NCBI RefSeq assembly: GCF_004341845.1
Contig: NZ_SLVB01000011.1
Location: 78,560 to 142,559 of the forward strand
Reading direction: 5' to 3'
Origin: Novosphingobium sp. PhB165
GTDB lineage: Bacteria; Pseudomonadota; Alphaproteobacteria; Sphingomonadales; Sphingomonadaceae
Length of the DNA: 64,000 bases
The translations under genes and the position numbers were made by a program. The notes beneath the pieces are model-generated. The model did no database searches. It was not told the origin of the DNA and was given only the letters and a program-made list of their open reading frames with translations. This document shows positions 1 through 8,756 of the stretch, piece by piece (position 1 is the first letter of the stretch; each line of letters begins with the position of its first letter).

Positions 1-790
1 GGGTATCGCCGATCACCCAGGCATAGCCGAGCAAGGCCAGCACCAGCGCCAGCTTCCACTGTTTCGCAATGGCCTGCCGCATCGGTTCGGACCCGCGCAG
101 CAGGAAGCCGAACAGGAACATGCCCATGTAATGGAGGTGCGCGGCGCGGTCCACGAACAGGCTGTGGATGTCAGTCCAGCCGTCGTAGAACATGCGGACC
201 GCGAAGATCAGGCCGATGCCCAGCGGCAGCAGCGCCGGGCCGGACAGCAGCTTTTCCGCATTGTCGCGCAACCATGTCCGCCATGACGCGGGCAGGAACA
301 TCAGCCCCGCGCAAAGCACCAGCGTGTAGACCAGCAGGTAGATGACGAACCACAGGTGCATGGTCGCGGGCAGGTCTTCATTGCCCACTTTGCGGAAACT
401 GAAGGCGTCGTGGAACAGGAAGTAGCCGTAGCCGTGCTCGTAGCCGCTATTGATCAGCCCCATGTAGGGCTGCGGCGGCACCACCACGGTCAGGCCGAAC
501 AGCAGCGGAATGCCGAGGCGCAGCAGGCGGCTTTTCAGGAAGACGCGGTTGTTGCCGTCCTTCTTCAGCAGCGCCGCGCTGGCATAACCGGAAATCGCGA
601 AGAGCAAGGCCAGCCGCCAGGCGCTCAGGCCCAGCAGCGGCAGCTCGGCCCAGCCGATCACGCCGCGCGTGGGTGTCTGATACCCCCAGGGGGTGAACGA
701 GAAGCCGACATGGTAGAAGATCAGCAAGACGAAGGCGCCAACGCGCAGCCAATCCATTCCATAGTGGCGTTGCGTCGGAGCGGGCTTCAT
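1..790 (-). CDS. acyltransferase family 3 membrane protein, OpgC/MdoC-like (3' end outside window)
   Basis: The reading frame opens with an ATG at 790 and runs off the left edge, so about 263 N-terminal residues are visible. The protein begins MKPAPTQRHYGMDWLRVGAF and continues through several hydrophobic segments. A DWLR motif is followed by a histidine in the first membrane helix (FYHVGFSF), the arrangement of acyltransferase family 3 proteins such as the osmoregulated glucan succinyl/acyl transferase OpgC. These integral membrane enzymes move acyl groups onto extracytoplasmic sugars. The substrate cannot be read from sequence. It is divergent from the LacI-type regulator at 1028, with about 240 bases between, which makes that regulator a possible controller. 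The C-terminus is not seen. Confidence 0.8.
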   Translation of the reverse strand, partial: MKPAPTQRHYGMDWLRVGAFVLLIFYHVGFSFTPWGYQTPTRGVIGWAELPLLGLSAWRLALLFAISGYASAALLKKDGNNRVFLKSRLLRLGIPLLFGLTVVVPPQPYMGLINSGYEHGYGYFLFHDAFSFRKVGNEDLPATMHLWFVIYLLVYTLVLCAGLMFLPASWRTWLRDNAEKLLSGPALLPLGIGLIFAVRMFYDGWTDIHSLFVDRAAHLHYMGMFLFGFLLRGSEPMRQAIAKQWKLALVLALLGYAWVIGDT

Positions 791-1027
791 CGTTCTCCAT
801 GGGGGATGGGACGGGCCCCATCCAGCGGGAACCCTGCTCATTCCGGGCTCACTTAGGGATTGGTACCCCGGGTCGCAATGACGGGGTTGTATCGTTCTGT
901 CGCGTATACGGCGCGGTTTCGCGCAGTTTTCGCATTCGTCGCCCTATAGCACATGTTCCCGGCAAATGCATCCGGATCCGACCAGACTCTGCTTGGTGGC
1001 CTTCGGAGCATCTCGCATTATCGTGCG

Positions 1028-2083
1028 ATGACCGTGCTCTCACCCCGCCCCACGATGGATGACGTCGCCCGGGCGGCCGGGGTTTCCAAGAAGACGATCA
1101 GCCGCTTCATCAACAATTCGCCCGATGTCAGCACGGCCATGCGCGCCCGGGTGGAAGCGGCGATTGCGGCGCTGGGTTTCGTGCCCAATGCGCAGGCGCG
1201 GGCACTGGCCTTGCGGCGGACTTTTCTGGTTGCGCTGGTTCACGACGGTTCGGATCGCGGCATGCGCGAAGCGGTCGAAAGCGGCATGCTGCATGCCATG
1301 GAAGGCAGCGAACTGGCGCTGGTACTGCGCCCGCTGGAACGCGACGAAGCAGCCGGTCTGCGCGCCTTCGTCGATCGCCACATGCCCACCGGGGTGGTCC
1401 TGCTGCCGCCCCTGTCCGAGCGGGAGGACCTTGCCGCGATCTGCGAGGCGGCCGGTGTACGCTGCGCAAGACTGGGCCGGGTGCGCGGCGAGCACGACCC
1501 TACCGGCAACGAGGCCTGCGATGATCGCGGTGCGATGGCCGCGCTCGTCGGGTGGCTGTTCCGGCAAGGTCACCACCGCATCGGTCTGGTCGGCGGGCCC
1601 GAAGCCTCCCTCACTGCCCGGCAGCGCGAACTCGGCTACCTTGACGCCATGGCCGATCACGGGTTCGACCGGGGGCTCTCGCTGATCGTGACGGGAGACT
1701 ATTCCTTTGCCTCGGGCGCCGAAGCCGCACGGTTGCTGCTGGAACTGAGCCCCCGCCCCTCCGTGATCGTCGCCTGCAATGACGAGATGGCCGCCGGGGT
1801 TATCGCTGCCGCGGCGTCGGCCGGAATTGCGGTGCCGGGCACGCTTTCGGTGGTGGGCTTCGGCGATACGGCGATTGCGGCAATGACGGCGCCGCCACTC
1901 ACATCGATGCATGTCCCGTGGGCAGAAATGGGCCACGACGCGGCAGCCCGCGTTTCCGGCGGCCTGATCGACCCGCTGCCCGATCCGTCGTTCGAAACCG
2001 CGATGGTGCTGCGCGGATCGGTGCAGGCCAAGCTCGACTACGTCAGGACATCGGCATCCATGCCGGAGGTCATGCGGCGCTGA
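1028..2083 (+). CDS. LacI family transcriptional regulator
   Basis: A repressor-type DNA-binding protein of about 351 residues from the ATG at 1028. That start is preferred over the in-frame ATG at 953 because it puts the helix-turn-helix near the N-terminus as usual. The LacI HTH is clear (TMDDVARAAGVSKKTISRF), followed by the hinge region (GFVPNAQARAL). The periplasmic-binding-protein-like effector domain holds the family's GDY and CNDEMAAGV segments. Such regulators normally respond to sugars. The divergent acyltransferase is the nearest candidate target, but no operator was identified with confidence, so the effector is unknown. Confidence 0.9.
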   Translation: MTVLSPRPTMDDVARAAGVSKKTISRFINNSPDVSTAMRARVEAAIAALGFVPNAQARALALRRTFLVALVHDGSDRGMREAVESGMLHAMEGSELALVLRPLERDEAAGLRAFVDRHMPTGVVLLPPLSEREDLAAICEAAGVRCARLGRVRGEHDPTGNEACDDRGAMAALVGWLFRQGHHRIGLVGGPEASLTARQRELGYLDAMADHGFDRGLSLIVTGDYSFASGAEAARLLLELSPRPSVIVACNDEMAAGVIAAAASAGIAVPGTLSVVGFGDTAIAAMTAPPLTSMHVPWAEMGHDAAARVSGGLIDPLPDPSFETAMVLRGSVQAKLDYVRTSASMPEVMRR

Positions 2084-2092
2084 CCCAGCGCT

Positions 2093-2581
2093 CTATGCGC
2101 TGGCTGCCGCATTGGCCGCGCGCAATTCCTCCAGCGTGAAGCCATTGGCGGGCATGCACTGCTGCACCTCGATCACATTGCCCTCGGGATCGTAGCCATA
2201 GAGCGTGCGGACATGGCCGACGTCCACGAAATCGCGGTCATTGAAAGTCATGCCGCAGGCCTTGAGATGGACGATGTCCTGCGCGATATCGGTCACGTCG
2301 ATGCACATATGCGTGTAGCCGCGATCGTTGGGGCGCAGCGGGCGTTCGATATCCGATGGCGGTGCCGCATATTCGAACAGCTCCAGATAACACTGGCCCG
2401 CGCGCAGCATCACGCCCTTGGCGGCGGAGCCCGGCACATCGACGATCAGGTCCATCACCGGCTCGTCCGACCAGCCGAATCCCTCGTCCACCGGCTCGAA
2501 ACCGAAAGCCTCGCAATAGAAACGCTTCATCCGGCCAATGTCGCGGCAATTGACGCCGACATGGTGGATACCCCTGATCAT
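2093..2581 (-). CDS. VOC family protein (glyoxalase/dioxygenase superfamily)
   Basis: A 162-residue protein starting MIRGIHHVGVNCRDIGRMKR. The ATG at 2581 was chosen because the fold starts there, although the frame stays open to 2782. It has the vicinal-oxygen-chelate pattern: N-terminal H in HHVGV, the central glutamate-containing strand (QCYLELFEY), a second module with THMCIDV, and the terminal EVQQ glutamate. These positions are typical metal ligands in glyoxalase-like and ring-cleavage enzymes. It converges on the LacI-type gene, nine bases away. The substrate is not identifiable. Confidence 0.85.
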   Translation of the reverse strand: MIRGIHHVGVNCRDIGRMKRFYCEAFGFEPVDEGFGWSDEPVMDLIVDVPGSAAKGVMLRAGQCYLELFEYAAPPSDIERPLRPNDRGYTHMCIDVTDIAQDIVHLKACGMTFNDRDFVDVGHVRTLYGYDPEGNVIEVQQCMPANGFTLEELRAANAAASA

Positions 2582-2802
2582 GGCCTGCTCTCCCGCATTT
2601 TCTTGAGCGCGAATATTGGCCTGCACCGTGGCTGAGGCAATCGCCGCGACTTGTCCCTCCCGGAGCAATCGGAAGTGCGTCCGGGTGAAACATGCTGACA
2701 GCGGCAACTTTTGCCTATTAGCACGGGCTTTACCTTTGCCATTTACGAGATCGGGGGAATTCCCGGAGGACTCTTCCGCCACCCGATCGAGGATTCGCCT
2801 GC

Positions 2803-3738
2803 TTGTTCCATGCTCCTATCCGGAACCCGGCGCCTGAAACGTCGGAATTCGCAACCACCCTGACAACCGATTCCACCCTGTTCGCCGAGGCGACCCGCCT
2901 TGTCGGCCTGGGCGCGTGGTCCTGCGACCTTGCCACCGGGCAATTGTCGTGGACGGCGGAGGTGTTCGACCTCTTCGGCCTGCCCAACGACCGCCGGATC
3001 GACCGGCGCGAGGCCGTGGCGCTTTATGGCGAGGAATCGCGCGAGACGATGGAGCGCCTGCGCGCCCACACCATAGCCACCGGCACCGGCTTCGCGATGG
3101 ACGCGCAAATCCGGCGTACGGACGGCAGCACGCGCTGGATCCGCCTGACGGCCGCTGCGCGCACGGAAGGTGGCCGCACGGTGGCGCTCTACGGCACCAA
3201 GCAGGACGTGACCGAAGAGCACGCACGCTGGGAACGGCTGCGGCGCATGGCGGAGAACGATCCCGTTACCGGCCTTGCCAACCGCGCCCAGTTCCAGGCC
3301 CGTTTTCTCGACCTGCCGGAAGACCACACCGATCTGCACGGCATCACCGCGCTGGTGCTGTTCGACCTCGATTCGTTCAAGCAGCTCAACGACCGCTGGG
3401 GCCATGCCGCCGGAGACGCCTGCCTCGCCACCTTTGCCCAGCGGTTGCGACAGGCCTTTCCCGAAGCGCCACTGATCGCGCGCATCGGCGGTGACGAATT
3501 CGCCATGCTGCTTTGCCCGCGCACGCCGTGTGCGGAAGGGCTGCTGCGGCTGCAATTGCGCGCCCTGCTCGCCCCGGTCTTGTGGGACGGGCAGTTGCTG
3601 CCGCTCGGCGCCTGCGCGGGGATCGGGCTTGCCCAGCCGGGCGCATCGCTCGATCCGGAAGCGCTGTTCGTGCGGGCCGACACCGCGCTCTACCGCGCGA
3701 AGCGGCAAGGCGGCGGGCACCTCTGCACCGGGGACTGA
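2803..3738 (+). CDS. PAS-GGDEF diguanylate cyclase
   Basis: A 311-residue soluble signalling protein predicted to make cyclic di-GMP from two GTP. Residues about 25-130 form a PAS fold (VGLGAWSCDLATGQLSW) ending in a PAC strand (GTKQDVTEEH). Residues about 145-305 are the GGDEF domain with the NDPVTGLANR entry motif and an intact GGDEF near residue 228. The usual RxxD inhibitory site upstream of GGDEF is absent (EAPLIARI precedes it), so product inhibition may be weak. The start is a TTG preceded by GAGGA at 2789-2793. No transmembrane segment is seen, so the PAS domain probably senses a cytoplasmic ligand. Confidence 0.88.
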   Translation: MFHAPIRNPAPETSEFATTLTTDSTLFAEATRLVGLGAWSCDLATGQLSWTAEVFDLFGLPNDRRIDRREAVALYGEESRETMERLRAHTIATGTGFAMDAQIRRTDGSTRWIRLTAAARTEGGRTVALYGTKQDVTEEHARWERLRRMAENDPVTGLANRAQFQARFLDLPEDHTDLHGITALVLFDLDSFKQLNDRWGHAAGDACLATFAQRLRQAFPEAPLIARIGGDEFAMLLCPRTPCAEGLLRLQLRALLAPVLWDGQLLPLGACAGIGLAQPGASLDPEALFVRADTALYRAKRQGGGHLCTGD

Positions 3739-3816
3739 GGCGGCGCCCCTGATGCAGGAACCCGTCCAGGGGCCTAATACCGGCTCAATATTGGCGGTGA
3801 ACTAGCAACTCAAAGG

Positions 3817-3958
3817 CTCGTCGCCCCCGCGAAGGCGGGGGCCCCGCTTTGCTTGTTTCATGCAGAGATGCGGAGACGCAGAGAGGTCCCGCAGCAAGCC
3901 ACCGCCTCTGCGTGCCAAAAAGAACAAGCGGGATCCCCGCCTTCGCGGGGATGACGAG
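3817..3958. repeat. REP-doublet-like inverted repeat
   Basis: Two arms of about 35 bases face each other across about 60 bases. The left arm (3817-3859) contains CCCCGCGAAGGCGGGG and the right arm (3922-3958) contains CCCCGCCTTCGCGGGG. Both are bordered by a CTCGTC/GACGAG flank and a CCGCTTG-type tail. Each arm also folds on itself. The spacer holds GCGGAGACGC and CCGCCTCTGCGTGCCAAA. The layout resembles bacterial REP/REPIN elements that scatter between genes. It sits in the convergent gap after the cyclase gene and may also act in transcription termination. Confidence 0.6.
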
Positions 3959-4002
3959 TTTGGGGGTAGCTTGCTGATTTAGCGCCTACCCCATACCCGC
4001 AT

Positions 4003-4785
4003 TCAAACCTGCTCAGGCTCGACCCAAGTGGTGCGCGTAACGCGCGGGCTGAGGTACTTCGTTGCCGTCCAGCCGCCATCGACCACGATCGACTGACCGT
4101 TGATCATCTCGCTGCCCGGCAGGCAGAGGAACGCGATCACCGAAGCGATATCCTCCGGCAGAGCAAGGCGCGGATAAGGCGTGGTCTCGACATTGGCGCG
4201 CTTGAAGCCTTCGTCCTCGAACCGGTGGCGCACCATGTCGGTCATCGTCACGCCCGGTGCCACGCAGTTCGAACGGATGCCGCGCGGGCCATATTCGCAG
4301 GCCATGTGCTCGGTCAGCGACTTCAGGCCGCCCTTCGCCGCCGAATAGGCGCCGCCGCGACGGCCGCCGATATGCGCGAATGTGCTGGTCACATTGACCA
4401 CGCTGGCGCCCTGCGAAAGGTGCGAGATCACGTCGCGGCACAGCCGGAACGGCGCCACCAGCATGATGTCGAGGAAATCGTCCAGCGTCTCGTCATCGGT
4501 CTCGTCGAGTGGCTTGGGGCTGCCGACGCCGGCATTGTTGACCAGCGCGTCGATGCGGCCGAAGCGGTCGAGCGTGGCCTTCACGATCTGCCCCGGCGCG
4601 GCCGGGTCGGTCAGGTCGGCCGAGATCGCCAGCACATGGTCGGGGTTGCCGATCGCCGCCTCCAGCGTCGCCAGCTTGTCCTTGCTACGGCCGACGCCGA
4701 CGATGGCGAACCCTTCGGCATGGAGAATCTTCGCGGTTTCGAGCCCGATGCCGCTGCCCGCGCCGGTGATGATCGCCGTTTTCAT
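4003..4785 (-). CDS. SDR family oxidoreductase
   Basis: A 260-residue classical short-chain dehydrogenase. The NAD(P)-binding glycine motif TGAGSGIG is at residues 7-14, NNAG is at about 87-90, and the catalytic serine lies in VTSTF with YSAAK about 12 residues on. The C-terminal segment MINGQSIVVDGGW is typical. These enzymes reduce or oxidise alcohol, keto or hydroxyacyl groups. The divergent neighbour is a class III CoA-transferase, so a role on an acyl-CoA or steroid-like intermediate is plausible but inferred. The protein has a slightly long C-terminal tail (VTRTTWVEPEQV). Confidence 0.88.
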   Translation of the reverse strand: MKTAIITGAGSGIGLETAKILHAEGFAIVGVGRSKDKLATLEAAIGNPDHVLAISADLTDPAAPGQIVKATLDRFGRIDALVNNAGVGSPKPLDETDDETLDDFLDIMLVAPFRLCRDVISHLSQGASVVNVTSTFAHIGGRRGGAYSAAKGGLKSLTEHMACEYGPRGIRSNCVAPGVTMTDMVRHRFEDEGFKRANVETTPYPRLALPEDIASVIAFLCLPGSEMINGQSIVVDGGWTATKYLSPRVTRTTWVEPEQV

Positions 4786-4941
4786 CGCATTCCTCTCAAG
4801 TTCGTCTTTCCCACCCGGCTAAGCGCGTTCGGGGCCCCGGATAAAGCCTGTCTGCGCGGGCAGCGATGCTTGATCGTCGCTGCGATAAGCGCCTCCCCTC
4901 GCCTTGGCCGCTCCCGAGGCCGGGGCTAGCGTCGCACCATC

Positions 4942-6195
4942 ATGAGCACGAACAACAGCACCTCGAAAGCCGCGCTGGACGGCATCCGCGTCATCGACAT
5001 GAGCCGCGTCTTCGCCGCCCCCGTGGGCGCGCAGATTCTGGGCGACCTTGGCGCCGACGTCATCAAGATCGAGCGCCCCGGCGTGGGCGACGACGGGCGC
5101 GGCTACGGTTTCTCGTGGGTGCCCGGCAAGGACGGGATCGAGACCCGCCATTCCAGCTTCTTCACCGTCTCCAACCGCAACAAGCGCTCGATCACGCTGA
5201 ACCATTCCAAGCCCGAGGGGCAGGAGATTCTGCGCGAACTGATCAAGTCCGCCGACGTGCTGATCGAGAACTACAAAGTAGGCGATCTCGCGCGCTTCGG
5301 CCTCGACTACGAGAGCCTGAAAGCCATCAATCCGCGCCTGATCTACTGCTCGGTCACCGGCTTCGGCCAGACCGGCCCGATGGCGGCACGCCCCGGCTAT
5401 GACGGGCTGTTTCAGGCTACCGGCGGCATGATGGCCGTGACCGGCATTCCCGAAGGCCAGCCCGGCAGCGGCCCGCTCAAGACCGGCCCGAGCCTTGTCG
5501 ACTTCGTGACCGGCCACAACACCGCGATCGCCATCCTCGGCGCGCTGCAATATCGCAACCGCACCGGCGAGGGGCAGTTCATCGACATTGCCCTGCTCGA
5601 CAGTTCGGTGGCGATGGTCAGCCACATCATGCAGGACTACCTGATCAGCGGTCAGGCCCCTCCCCGCCTCGGCAACGGCGGCAACGGCGGCGGCCCGGCG
5701 GACCTCATGCGCTGCTCCGACGGCATCATCTACCTGACCGCCGGCACCGACGAACACTATCGCCGCCTCACCGTGCTGATGGAGCAGCCCGAACTGTTCA
5801 CCGACCCGCGCTTCGACAGCAACCTCAAGCGCGGCAAGACCAACCGGGCCGAGCTGATGGACATCATCAACAGCTGGAGCGAGAGCTTCACGGTCAACCG
5901 GATGCAGGAGATGCTGGACGGCGTCGGCATCCCCGCCGCGCGTTACAACGAACTGGCCGACGTGTGGGAGGACGAGCAGGTCAAGCACCGCGAACTGCGC
6001 GCCACCACACCGCATGCCTATGCGGAGAGCGGCTCGGTCGATCTGATCGCCAGCCCGCTGGCGAAGATGTCGGAGAGCCCGGCGACGATCCGCATGGCGC
6101 CGCCGATGCTGGGCGAACACACCGCCGAAGTGCTGGCCGAAATCGGTATCGGCGAGGAGCAACTGGCGAAATTGCGCGAAGCCGGGGCGATCTGA
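4942..6195 (+). CDS. class III CoA-transferase (CaiB/BaiF family)
   Basis: A 417-residue enzyme of the formyl-CoA/carnitine/bile-acid CoA-transferase family, which moves CoA between carboxylic acids. The N-terminus has the canonical pattern (LDGIRVIDMSRVFAAPVGAQILGDLGADVIKIE, seen across residues 12-45). The RNKRSITLN and VLIENYKVGDLARFGLDYE segments follow. The catalytic aspartate is in GPSLVDFVTG at about residue 190, and GEGQFIDIALLD follows. Length is normal for the family. It is divergent from the SDR at 4003-4785, with about 156 bases between. The acid substrate is unknown. Confidence 0.9.
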   Translation: MSTNNSTSKAALDGIRVIDMSRVFAAPVGAQILGDLGADVIKIERPGVGDDGRGYGFSWVPGKDGIETRHSSFFTVSNRNKRSITLNHSKPEGQEILRELIKSADVLIENYKVGDLARFGLDYESLKAINPRLIYCSVTGFGQTGPMAARPGYDGLFQATGGMMAVTGIPEGQPGSGPLKTGPSLVDFVTGHNTAIAILGALQYRNRTGEGQFIDIALLDSSVAMVSHIMQDYLISGQAPPRLGNGGNGGGPADLMRCSDGIIYLTAGTDEHYRRLTVLMEQPELFTDPRFDSNLKRGKTNRAELMDIINSWSESFTVNRMQEMLDGVGIPAARYNELADVWEDEQVKHRELRATTPHAYAESGSVDLIASPLAKMSESPATIRMAPPMLGEHTAEVLAEIGIGEEQLAKLREAGAI

Positions 6196-6269
6196 ACCAA
6201 GCGGTCTTCGGCGGCTGAAAAGGCCGTCGTCACGCCATCTTCGCCTCCCGTGCAGCGGGGTGCGCTGAA

Positions 6270-6345
6270 CTGGTTCGCGCGGAGGCGCGGAGACGCGGTG
6301 CGGCAATCCGCCTCTCTGCGCTTCCGCGTGCCAAATCGGGCACGC
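6270..6345. repeat. short intergenic repeat related to the element at 3817-3958
   Basis: This gap between convergent genes carries GCGGAGACGC, CCGCCTCT and GCGTGCCAAA in the same order as the spacer of the repeat at 3817-3958. It lacks the outer CCCCGCGAAGGCGGGG arms. It looks like a partial or diverged copy of the same intergenic family. Similarity was judged by eye only. Confidence 0.4.
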
Positions 6346-6355
6346 CCCGACCATC

Positions 6356-7576
6356 TCACATCAGCAGACTCTTGAGCGTTTGCAGGACCAGATCGAAAGG
6401 CATGGTCAGGAAAAGCGCCGCGACGAACGGCAGCAGCGTCGCGAGCGCCAGCATGATGACACTGCGCGTATCAACCGGAATGAACTGCATCGACTGGACG
6501 CTCGCGACCACCGTGTAGAGATCCGCCGCCGCCGAGAAATCCGGCGCGCTAAGGATCTCCTGAGGCTCTCCGGCATCGTCGCCGCCCGGCTGCGCTTCCT
6601 TGGCTCGCACTTCGTCGGACGCCCCCCGCCGAACCGGCAGAAGCGGCTCCAGCCATGCCGCCTCCAGCTTCGTGCCCAGCCGCATCGCCAGCGCGCCATA
6701 GACCATCGAGCCCCGGCGCCATGTATCCATCATGCGGCCGGAAAAGGCACAGAGCGGCCCGACGCACAGGATCGCCACCACGACGACGCTGCCGCCGGCC
6801 AGAAGCCCGTCGTTGAACGAATTCGACTTCCCCGCCAGATGCTCATGCGCCAGCCGCCCGGCCGCAATCGCGCCCAGCGCCATGCCGAAAGCGGCAAAGG
6901 CTCGCAGTGATTGGCCGAGAAAGCCCAGCCCGCCGCATTGGTCGGGATGCGATGCAATCAGATTGAGATCGAACCGGGAAATGCGCATGAGCAACCGGGC
7001 CCAGATCGCGATCCGCCACAGCCAGCCGAGCATGAGCGTCAGCAGCAGCGGCAGACTCACTGCGAACTGCCACGCCCCGGCCATCGAAAGTGTGCCCTGG
7101 CGGCCGTCCTGCAAAGCCCAGGCCGCCATATTCGGGGAGCCCGTCATGCCCCGGAACGTCGCCGTCGCCATGACCACGGCGAGCAGGATTGTGATCCCCT
7201 CGACAACACGCGAATCGAGCAATCTGTGGCTGATCGCCAGTTCGGCCCGAAGGTCCTCCCGCCCCTTCTCGTCCAGAAGACCGGCGTGCGCGAAATTTCC
7301 CGCGATCAGACCTAGCCGCCTGCCGCAGGAGGCATAGGCCACCACCAGCAGCGGCGCGGCTACGGCGCTGCGGGCATGGACCGCGATGTCCCACCCCAGA
7401 TCCGACAGCAAACGCGGTTGGGTGGCGAGAGTCATGAGGATGAGTGGCAGCCAGCCCAATACCAGCACCAGCGCAACGCGCGGCACCGGGGTTGAAAAGG
7501 GTGGCAGAGCGACGCGCGCGAAGCGCGCCGTTCGGCGCGGCGGACCATGACGGAACAGGGTTTCGAGGTCGAGCAT
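6356..7576 (-). CDS. multi-pass membrane protein of unknown function
   Basis: A 406-residue protein not recognised as a named family. After a short basic N-terminus (MLDLETLFRHGPPRRTARFAR) it has about seven or eight hydrophobic stretches, including VALVLVLGWLPLILMTLA, AVAAPLLVVAYASCG, VEGITILLAVVMATATF, FAVSLPLLLTLMLGWLWR and SVVVVAILCVGPLCAF. The final pair ends ALATLLPFVAALFLTMPFDLVL. A charged loop at about residues 310-345 should lie in the cytoplasm. No catalytic motif was found. The start is the ATG at 7576. It is single, with the unusual repeat-rich region 7577-7940 upstream. Confidence 0.7.
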   Translation of the reverse strand: MLDLETLFRHGPPRRTARFARVALPPFSTPVPRVALVLVLGWLPLILMTLATQPRLLSDLGWDIAVHARSAVAAPLLVVAYASCGRRLGLIAGNFAHAGLLDEKGREDLRAELAISHRLLDSRVVEGITILLAVVMATATFRGMTGSPNMAAWALQDGRQGTLSMAGAWQFAVSLPLLLTLMLGWLWRIAIWARLLMRISRFDLNLIASHPDQCGGLGFLGQSLRAFAAFGMALGAIAAGRLAHEHLAGKSNSFNDGLLAGGSVVVVAILCVGPLCAFSGRMMDTWRRGSMVYGALAMRLGTKLEAAWLEPLLPVRRGASDEVRAKEAQPGGDDAGEPQEILSAPDFSAAADLYTVVASVQSMQFIPVDTRSVIMLALATLLPFVAALFLTMPFDLVLQTLKSLLM

Positions 7577-7839
7577 GGCAGGGACCTTGCGGCGCGCATA
7601 TCCGACGCGGAATGCGCAGGACTATCCAGACCTGCCAAACTATCCGCGCCAGATCGCTGCCCGAAATCGGGAGAAACCCGCAGGTTGCCCGGTGGCCGCC
7701 CTGCCCGCCTTATTTTGCCCGCCCCGCCGTCAACGACGGGAAGGCGTTTTCCTACACACCGCCGCCCGCGTTATGTTGCCGGCGATGCCTGCCGCCCCGT
7801 CCTCTTTGTTGCACGCCCCGCTTCGCCTTGCAGGGCGTG

Positions 7840-7937
7840 CAAGGTTACACTTCGCCCCACAAGGTGACAGCTTCCGCCACAAGGTGACGGTTTTTCCTCT
7901 GGACAGTGTAAACTGTGTAAACCCCGGTGTAACCTTG
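7840..7937. promoter_or_regulatory. phased direct repeats CAAGGTKAC and GTGTAAAC cluster
   Basis: The gap 7577-7940 holds no convincing gene, but its right third is highly patterned. CAAGGTKAC occurs at 7840-7848, 7860-7868 and 7880-7888, exactly 20 bases apart. Its reverse complement GTAACCTTG is at 7929-7937. Between them GTGTAAAC occurs at 7906-7913 and 7915-7922, and GTGTAACC at 7927-7934. On the minus strand the last group reads as TTTACAC repeats resembling -35 or operator half-sites. A role as operator array for the membrane protein gene at 6356-7576 is inferred from orientation. Confidence 0.45.
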
Positions 7938-7940
7938 CGG

Positions 7941-8723
7941 TCAGCGGCCCTTGAACACCGGGCTGCGCTTTTCGGAAAACGCGGTCACGCCTTCCACGAA
8001 ATCCTCGGTCCGCGAGGCATCGCGCTGGCCAAGGCGCTCATTGGTAAGAGCCTGTTCCAGCGTGCAGTCGGTCGCCGCCCAGGCCACTTGCTTGATCCGC
8101 CGCAGCGACCACGGCCCCTGCGCCAGTTCGCCCGCCAGAGCCATCGCGGCGGCATCAAGGTCCTCATCCGGCACCACGCGGTTGACGAGACCCCACTCCA
8201 GCGCCTTTGCCGCTGGAAGCCGCTCGCCCAGCAGCATCATCTCCATTGCCCGCACGCGGCCCACGGCGCGCGTGAGCAGCCACGAGGAACCACCATCGGG
8301 CACGAGGCCGACATGGCGGAACGCCTGAAGGAAGAACCCGCTCTCGGCGCAGAGGATCAGGTCACCCGCCATCGCCAGCCCCGCGCCCACGCCCGCCGCC
8401 GCGCCGCGCACGGCGGTCACCACCGGCTGCGCCATGTCGCGCATGGCCACGATCACCGGGTTGAAGTGGCGGTCGAGCAAAGTGCCGACATCGCGGCGCG
8501 GATCGGCCAGCATGTCCGCCGCATCGCCAAGGTTGGCGCCCGAGCAGAAGGCCTTGCCCTCGCCCGTCAGCACCACTGCCCGCGCCTCGAACGAAGCGCG
8601 GGTCACCGCGTGGAACAGTTCCTCGCCCATCTGCGCGGAACCCGCGTTGCGCGTGGCCGGATCGTTCATCGCGATCCGGGCGACGCCGTTCTCAAGGCTG
8701 TAGAGGACTTTCTCGTAAGTCAT
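7941..8723 (-). CDS. enoyl-CoA hydratase/isomerase family protein
   Basis: A 260-residue crotonase-fold protein. The first oxyanion-hole segment is LTGEGKAFCSGANLGD (about residues 52-67) and the second is AAAGVGAGLAMAGD (about 105-118). The loop GLVPDGGSSW replaces the second catalytic glutamate of classical hydratases with aspartate, and the first glutamate position is also changed. This matches isomerase-like or other crotonase activities (as in PaaG-type proteins) better than simple hydration. It is transcribed with the nitronate monooxygenase gene just upstream (8757), 33 bases apart. It probably acts on an acyl-CoA in fatty or aromatic acid breakdown. Confidence 0.88.
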   Translation of the reverse strand: MTYEKVLYSLENGVARIAMNDPATRNAGSAQMGEELFHAVTRASFEARAVVLTGEGKAFCSGANLGDAADMLADPRRDVGTLLDRHFNPVIVAMRDMAQPVVTAVRGAAAGVGAGLAMAGDLILCAESGFFLQAFRHVGLVPDGGSSWLLTRAVGRVRAMEMMLLGERLPAAKALEWGLVNRVVPDEDLDAAAMALAGELAQGPWSLRRIKQVAWAATDCTLEQALTNERLGQRDASRTEDFVEGVTAFSEKRSPVFKGR

Positions 8724-8756
8724 GACGTTCGGCGCTCCGTTCAGGCCCGTATTGTT

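Noticed and set aside
4225..4929. Plus-strand frame opposite the SDR gene
   Set aside because: Antisense shadow; SDR motifs on the other strand are unambiguous.
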